Source of the DNA: Hsuehochloa calcarea
Lineage: Eukaryota > Streptophyta > Magnoliopsida > Poales > Poaceae
Assembly (NCBI GenBank): GCA_036346395.1
Contig: CM070604.1
Location: 5,565,904 to 5,629,903 of the forward strand
Direction: 5' to 3'
DNA length: 64,000 nucleotides
Shown: piece by piece, positions 59,850 through 64,000 of the stretch
Position numbering within the stretch: position 1 is the stretch's first letter
How the letters are laid out: every line of letters starts with the position of its first letter
Position numbers and translations under genes: made by a program
The notes under the pieces: model-generated
What the model was told of the DNA's origin: nothing
What the model saw: only the letters and a program-made list of their open reading frames with translations
Database searches by the model: none

Positions 59850-60838
59850 TATGCCAAGCACACTCCTGCATCAGCGGGTGAACAAGAAGAGGGTGGTGAT
59901 ACCGAAGAAGAAGTCAGGGATTCCAGCCACAGCGCGGCGCACACAACGGCCGAAGGTCCGGGAGTTGCTGATGTTGTCCATGAAGGCCGTGTGGAAGGAG
60001 CTCCTTCGATCAAGCAAGGTAGTGGGCTTGTTGACAAGGGTGAGGAGTTGGAAGCGCTAGTCCAAATGATGGATCTCGAAAACCAGGACTACGTGGCATT
60101 ATCACAAAATAAAGGATCTCATGACGAGGATGTTGTGGAGCAGCAAGCGGTTCCATCCAAGTGGAACACATACCAGTTCGACAACCTTGTCATTAACGAA
60201 GACTCTCGTGTGCCGTGGGAGTACGACTAGAGCGAGGTCAGGCATCGAGCTATGTACAAATGCAAGGAGGTCGTGCGGTAGGCGGTCAAATTCTAGGCCT
60301 TATCGGTGCAGCGTACATTAACAGTAATCAAATCTAACCCAAGATGCTATGACGTGAAGTGTGATATAGAGGGGTGCCCTTGGTGAGTGCACATATTTCA
60401 ACCTAAGTGGAACACCTACTAGAAATACTTTATAATGGTCCCTCACACATGTGTCGTCGGTGAGTCAGTGCAGTCCCACAAGAATATGTCATCAGGATTC
60501 ATCGCGAACATCGTGTACGGTGAGATCATGGATAATCTAGATTTTGAGCCATGATCCATCATTTAGGTAATTGAGGCAATATTTTAGTACACAATTAGCT
60601 ATGCTAAGGTGTGGAGGGTAAAATAGAAGGCATTGGAATCAAGGTTCGGTACGTTCGAGGACTCCTACCACAACCTGCCCAGCCAACTCTAGGTTATACA
60701 AGAAAGGAATCCCGGTACCTATGTCGCCATTGAAGAATCCACGCGTCCAAAGTGGGGCAATAAGAGGGTACTGAAGTGAGCATTCTTCGTCTTTGGTCCA
60801 TGCATCGATTCATTCAGGCATTGCCATCCAATCTATTG
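59850..60838 (+). pseudogene. MULE (MuDR-type) transposase relic
   Basis: One frame (that of 59991-60230 and onward) reads an acidic N-terminus (EQEEGGDTEEEVRDSSHS), then NLVINEDSRVPWEYD, and the MuDR DNA-binding region: RCYDVKCDIEGCPW, VPHTCV, MSSGFIANIV, YAKVWRVK, RFGTFEDSYHNLPSQL, FVFGPCIDSFR. About nine stops interrupt it, each explainable as CAG, CGA or TGG changed by a C-to-T or G-to-A transition. It ends at 60838 where a Copia-type LTR begins, before the DDE catalytic domain. The likely promoter/leader is at 59230-59340. Not functional. Confidence 0.82.
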
Positions 60839-60839
60839 G

Positions 60840-62511
60840 TGATATGCCCTAGAGGTAATCATAGAGATGATTGTATTATGTCTATGTTTATGAGTTATTG
60901 AATAATTTCTATTCTGTTCCTTGAATGAATCATCAGTTATAAAGATTAACGAGTATGTGACTCGTTGGTGAAGCTCTTTTAACTTATGATGATGTCGTTC
61001 TAAATGTATCTTTGGTCGTATGTCACTGGTCGAAACACCAGTGATCCTATCAACCAGCACATGTATTGATTGATGACCATGTTTCACCGGTCATGGATAT
61101 AGTGATATCGAATCAATAATGTGAACACATGTTATAGAACATGGTATTGGATTGACCCACCTTGAGACACTGCTGAGATTGTTATGATTTCATGTGTCAT
61201 TAGTTGGTCTCAAGCAATGATGATGTATAATCCTTAGACCTGAGATCAGCATTGTTTCCTACATGCATAAGAGTGTACTTTGGGTTGCCAAATGCTACTC
61301 TGTAACTGAATAGTTATAAAGGTAGTTTTCAGGTATGGTAAGAAACATGCAGAGGAATATGACTGGTCGGACATAGGATTTTCCCTCCTAACATAACAGA
61401 AGAGATATCTCTGAGCCCCTCGATGTGATCGGATAAAGAAAGTGCATGGTCATACCACTAGTGGTCGAAGAGTTCGACCACGTGAAGTTATCCGACACTT
61501 GATCAAGAAAGTACTGAACAGTCCATGAATGACACAACATCTCACCTGCAATTCAACCAGATATCATCAGGCAAAGGGAGAATACACACGAGCTGGTCTT
61601 TCAGTTTGATCAGATACGGACTAGTCGTATGAGATACAAGCTTCTTATAGGCTGGTCGAACATGATCACTAAGTGCTCAAAATCTAGTTGTAAGGAGTTA
61701 CGAACTGATCAAGACCAAATATGAGCTGGTTGTATAGAGATACGAGCTGGTAGTATAGAGATACGAGCTAGTCGTTAGTGATAAGGACCTGGTCGTAGAT
61801 CCTAGTCGTTAGTTATAAGGACATGGTCGTAGATCATATTACATTAAGATTCATCTGATATAATTTGTGTATATTTTAGAATCGTTATGTCCTGCTAGAT
61901 ACCACTAACGACTCGTGGTCGGAAAATGTTTCGGAGTTACAACCTAACTACGCATGAACCTACAGGGTCACAAACTTAACGGGTTGGAACAAACTAGTAC
62001 GGATACGATTCGTCAACTGTGTTCGGATAGGATCCGTCACGGACACTATATTAAGAGATGCTTGAGGCTAGAGGAGGAGAGGTAACAGACAACACGTGAG
62101 TTGCTCCAAACCCTAGCCGCCATCTTCTTAAGAGAGCCTTCCCGTGCGACTTGGTGCTATCACACCTGCGTACGGCGTTACTACCCTGGACGTGTGGATA
62201 TCGTATAGGCGCTACTGCGGTTGTTGTTGCTCTCGAGGATGATCCGTAACTTTGCAAGGAAAGCGATCGGTTGCTGGAGAAGATGATCGGCGACGAGGAT
62301 GATCGACTATGAGGACGATCGACCACGGTGGAAGATCGACTATGACCACTATTTCGACACGCTCTTCGTTGGATCAGGCTGCTCCAACTCTTCTTCCACT
62401 GCATTGCGCGTCTGGTGGTAACGATATGTGATCTCTTGCTTGCATAGCATCCTAGTTTACATGGTAGAATTTTTGAATTATCAGCTAGCGTAGGCTACTC
62501 GTATCCCTTCA
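60840..62511 (+). repeat. Copia-type 5' LTR inserted into the MULE
   Basis: Starts TGATATGCCCTAGAGGTAAT and ends CTACTCGTATCCCTTCA, directly followed by the primer-binding site TGGTATCAAAGCC (62513-62525). 1672 bp. It contains tandem units near 61722-61834. The matching 3' LTR and coding region are not in the window; what follows 62526 has no recognisable gag, so the element is probably truncated. Confidence 0.8.
61722..61834. repeat. Short tandem units inside the LTR
   Basis: GAGCTGGTxGTATAGAGATAC occurs twice (61722-61743, 61744-61764). CTAGTCGTTAGT-ATAAGGAC followed by TGGTCGTAGATC occurs twice (about 61768-61800, 61802-61834). More distant GCTGGTCG words lie upstream. Confidence 0.8.
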
Positions 62512-62512
62512 G

Positions 62513-62525
62513 TGGTATCAAAGCC
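62513..62525 (+). other. Primer-binding site, tRNA-iMet type
   Basis: TGGTATCAAAGCC, one base from the usual TGGTATCAGAGCC, one base after the LTR end. Confidence 0.8.
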
Positions 62526-64000
62526 ATTTTGCATAATTTTTTATATAGATCGATCGTATATACTGGATATGTAGCAGTAGTAGATTAGATCTATTACTGG
62601 TTTGGTCTGATAACATATATCAGTTCATATAGATAGAACAATCTAGATACTGATCAATAAAAACGTGTGTGTCGTACCGGGTACCTATGAACTTCTATTA
62701 CATGGACGGTTTCACAACAAGGATTCTTATATTTGCAGTAAAACCACCAAAAAATGGTGTGATGCTTCATCTCTTCCGTGGCATATGCTTATTGGTACGA
62801 TATTTCAGATGTAACACTTATTCTGACAAAATTAATAGTGCGGTGAGTACATTAATATATAGTTGTGTACTTGTGTACATCACGGGCAACACAATTTAGC
62901 TGTTGTTTTGTTGTTAAGCGTACATCATAGACATTGCTTCGAAGAAAACACTCTCAGATAGATATGAAAATCAGTACTAGTGTTCCATGCGTACGATGAA
63001 AGGGGAAAAAATATATTCTAGATCAGTGTTTTTGGATGAACAAATTTGGAATTTGGAAAATTATATAGATTTACGGTCTATGTATGTGCGATTTTGTAGA
63101 AAGTTGCAACTTGTGGTCGTTTTGGCAAATCAATCGATCAGTTTTGAGTCTTGCTCGGTCGGTCTCCTCTGGATGCAGATGCACGGCAGGCTAGAGTCCA
63201 AGATCGACCGCGTGTTGAGTCTTCCGTGGACCTAAGAGTCGACGGTCGGACGTGTTCGTTGGGTCATATTTACTCAGTACCATGTTGCTGTATTCTGCAC
63301 GGTTCCTATCAAGGAGGAACGCGACTTGGCAAAGTCGGAACAGCTGAGCAACTGGGGTGACATACGGTGCGCAAATTCGATTATCATCGAACTTAGAAGT
63401 TTCAAAAATTCCGAAACAATTACAACATGTAGTGGAGAATATGTTCTATGTCCATGTTGTTGTATTCTGCACGGTTCCTATCAAAGAGGGACGTGACCAG
63501 TTTTAAAAATTCCGAAACAATTACAACATGTAGTGGAGGATATGTTCTACATCGTTGCGGAATGTCAAGATCAAATTCGATCGTATTTGCGACATACAAA
63601 AAACTAAATTCTTGCTAAAGTGGTGAAACACTAATTAAACACTATTCTCAATTTGTCTTTCTCGTATCTTGCGAATGCGATCGAGCTTGATCTTGAAATT
63701 TTGTAAAGATATCGAACATACGATTCACTACATTAGACAAGAATGATCACCAGTACTACAATCACATTACGAATATGAATTGCAGTTACAGTAGGCAAAC
63801 GTTTAAGCTAATGGCGGTGGATGGAACGTGTTAAAATAAACCTCCACATTTGCTTTAACTAGTTGAGTAATCGTGCATTGCAATGAAAACCTCGATATTG
63901 CATGAAATATTGTGCATGTTATGTGTGCTCATCAGTACCATTCTTGTTTCCGTTGTAAAGAGAATTCACATAAAAACAATTGTTGCCTTTTTAGGTCATG
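62526..64000. other. Right end of window, no gene seen
   Basis: AT-rich, no family recognised in the short ORFs. A duplicated two-block unit is present: CATGTTGxTGTATTCTGCAC plus GGTTCCTATCAA at 63281-63320 and 63452-63492, and AAAAATTCCGAAACAATTAC plus AACATGTAGTGGAG at 63404-63440 and 63507-63540. Confidence 0.55.

Overview
This is plant nuclear DNA: spliced genes with GT-AG introns, LTR retrotransposons primed by initiator-Met tRNA, a CACTA element, a MULE, Helitrons and Tourist-like MITEs. The TE mix and gene style point to a grass, most likely rice or a close Oryza relative (inference; no search was run). There are no bacterial operons, CRISPR arrays or obvious tRNA/rRNA genes.

Three host genes can be resolved exon by exon, each with an intact reading frame across its splices. 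(1) A MYB-CC transcription factor, minus strand, 17694-19534, 6 exons, 291 aa. (2) A Gly/Arg-rich protein with a mitochondrial-type N-terminus, probably mitoribosomal mS35 (S24/S35 family), plus strand, 40127-43328, 4 exons, 411 aa. (3) A vacuolar sorting receptor, minus strand, 44613-56685, 13 exons, 629 aa, with a 7.1-kb first intron full of repeats. Genes 2 and 3 converge tail to tail.

The rest is largely transposon-derived. 840-12800 is a 12-kb Copia element of SIRE/Maximus type (minus strand) with both LTRs and a perfect 5-bp target duplication, but broken gag-pol frames and an internal 1.1-kb duplication. 13873-14428 is a short Helitron with both termini; an inverted, truncated relative lies near 15640-16182. 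16388-16703 is a MITE. 20700-23354 is a decayed Ty3/Gypsy 5' part, cut by a CACTA element (23355-25305). That element is joined in mid-transposase to the 3' part of a second SIRE-like Copia (25305-28947). 32461-35971 and 36550-40136 are two copies of a segment carrying protein-kinase fragments plus the promoter and start codon of the mS35-like gene. Inside the receptor gene sit a Tourist-like MITE (intron 8), an AT-rich minisatellite and an internally deleted chromovirus with LTRs and a perfect target duplication (intron 1). 57241-59024 is a large inverted repeat, 59850-60838 a MULE transposase relic riddled with transition-type stops, and 60840-62511 a Copia-type LTR with its primer-binding site.

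The observations I would follow first are: arrays of odd palindromes of the form CGG-N5-CCG in two different Copia LTR families; the CACTA/Copia fusion at a shared short sequence; the duplication that put a host promoter and start codon in front of a kinase exon; and the deamination-like stop pattern of the MULE. I found no clear new enzymatic or defence system.
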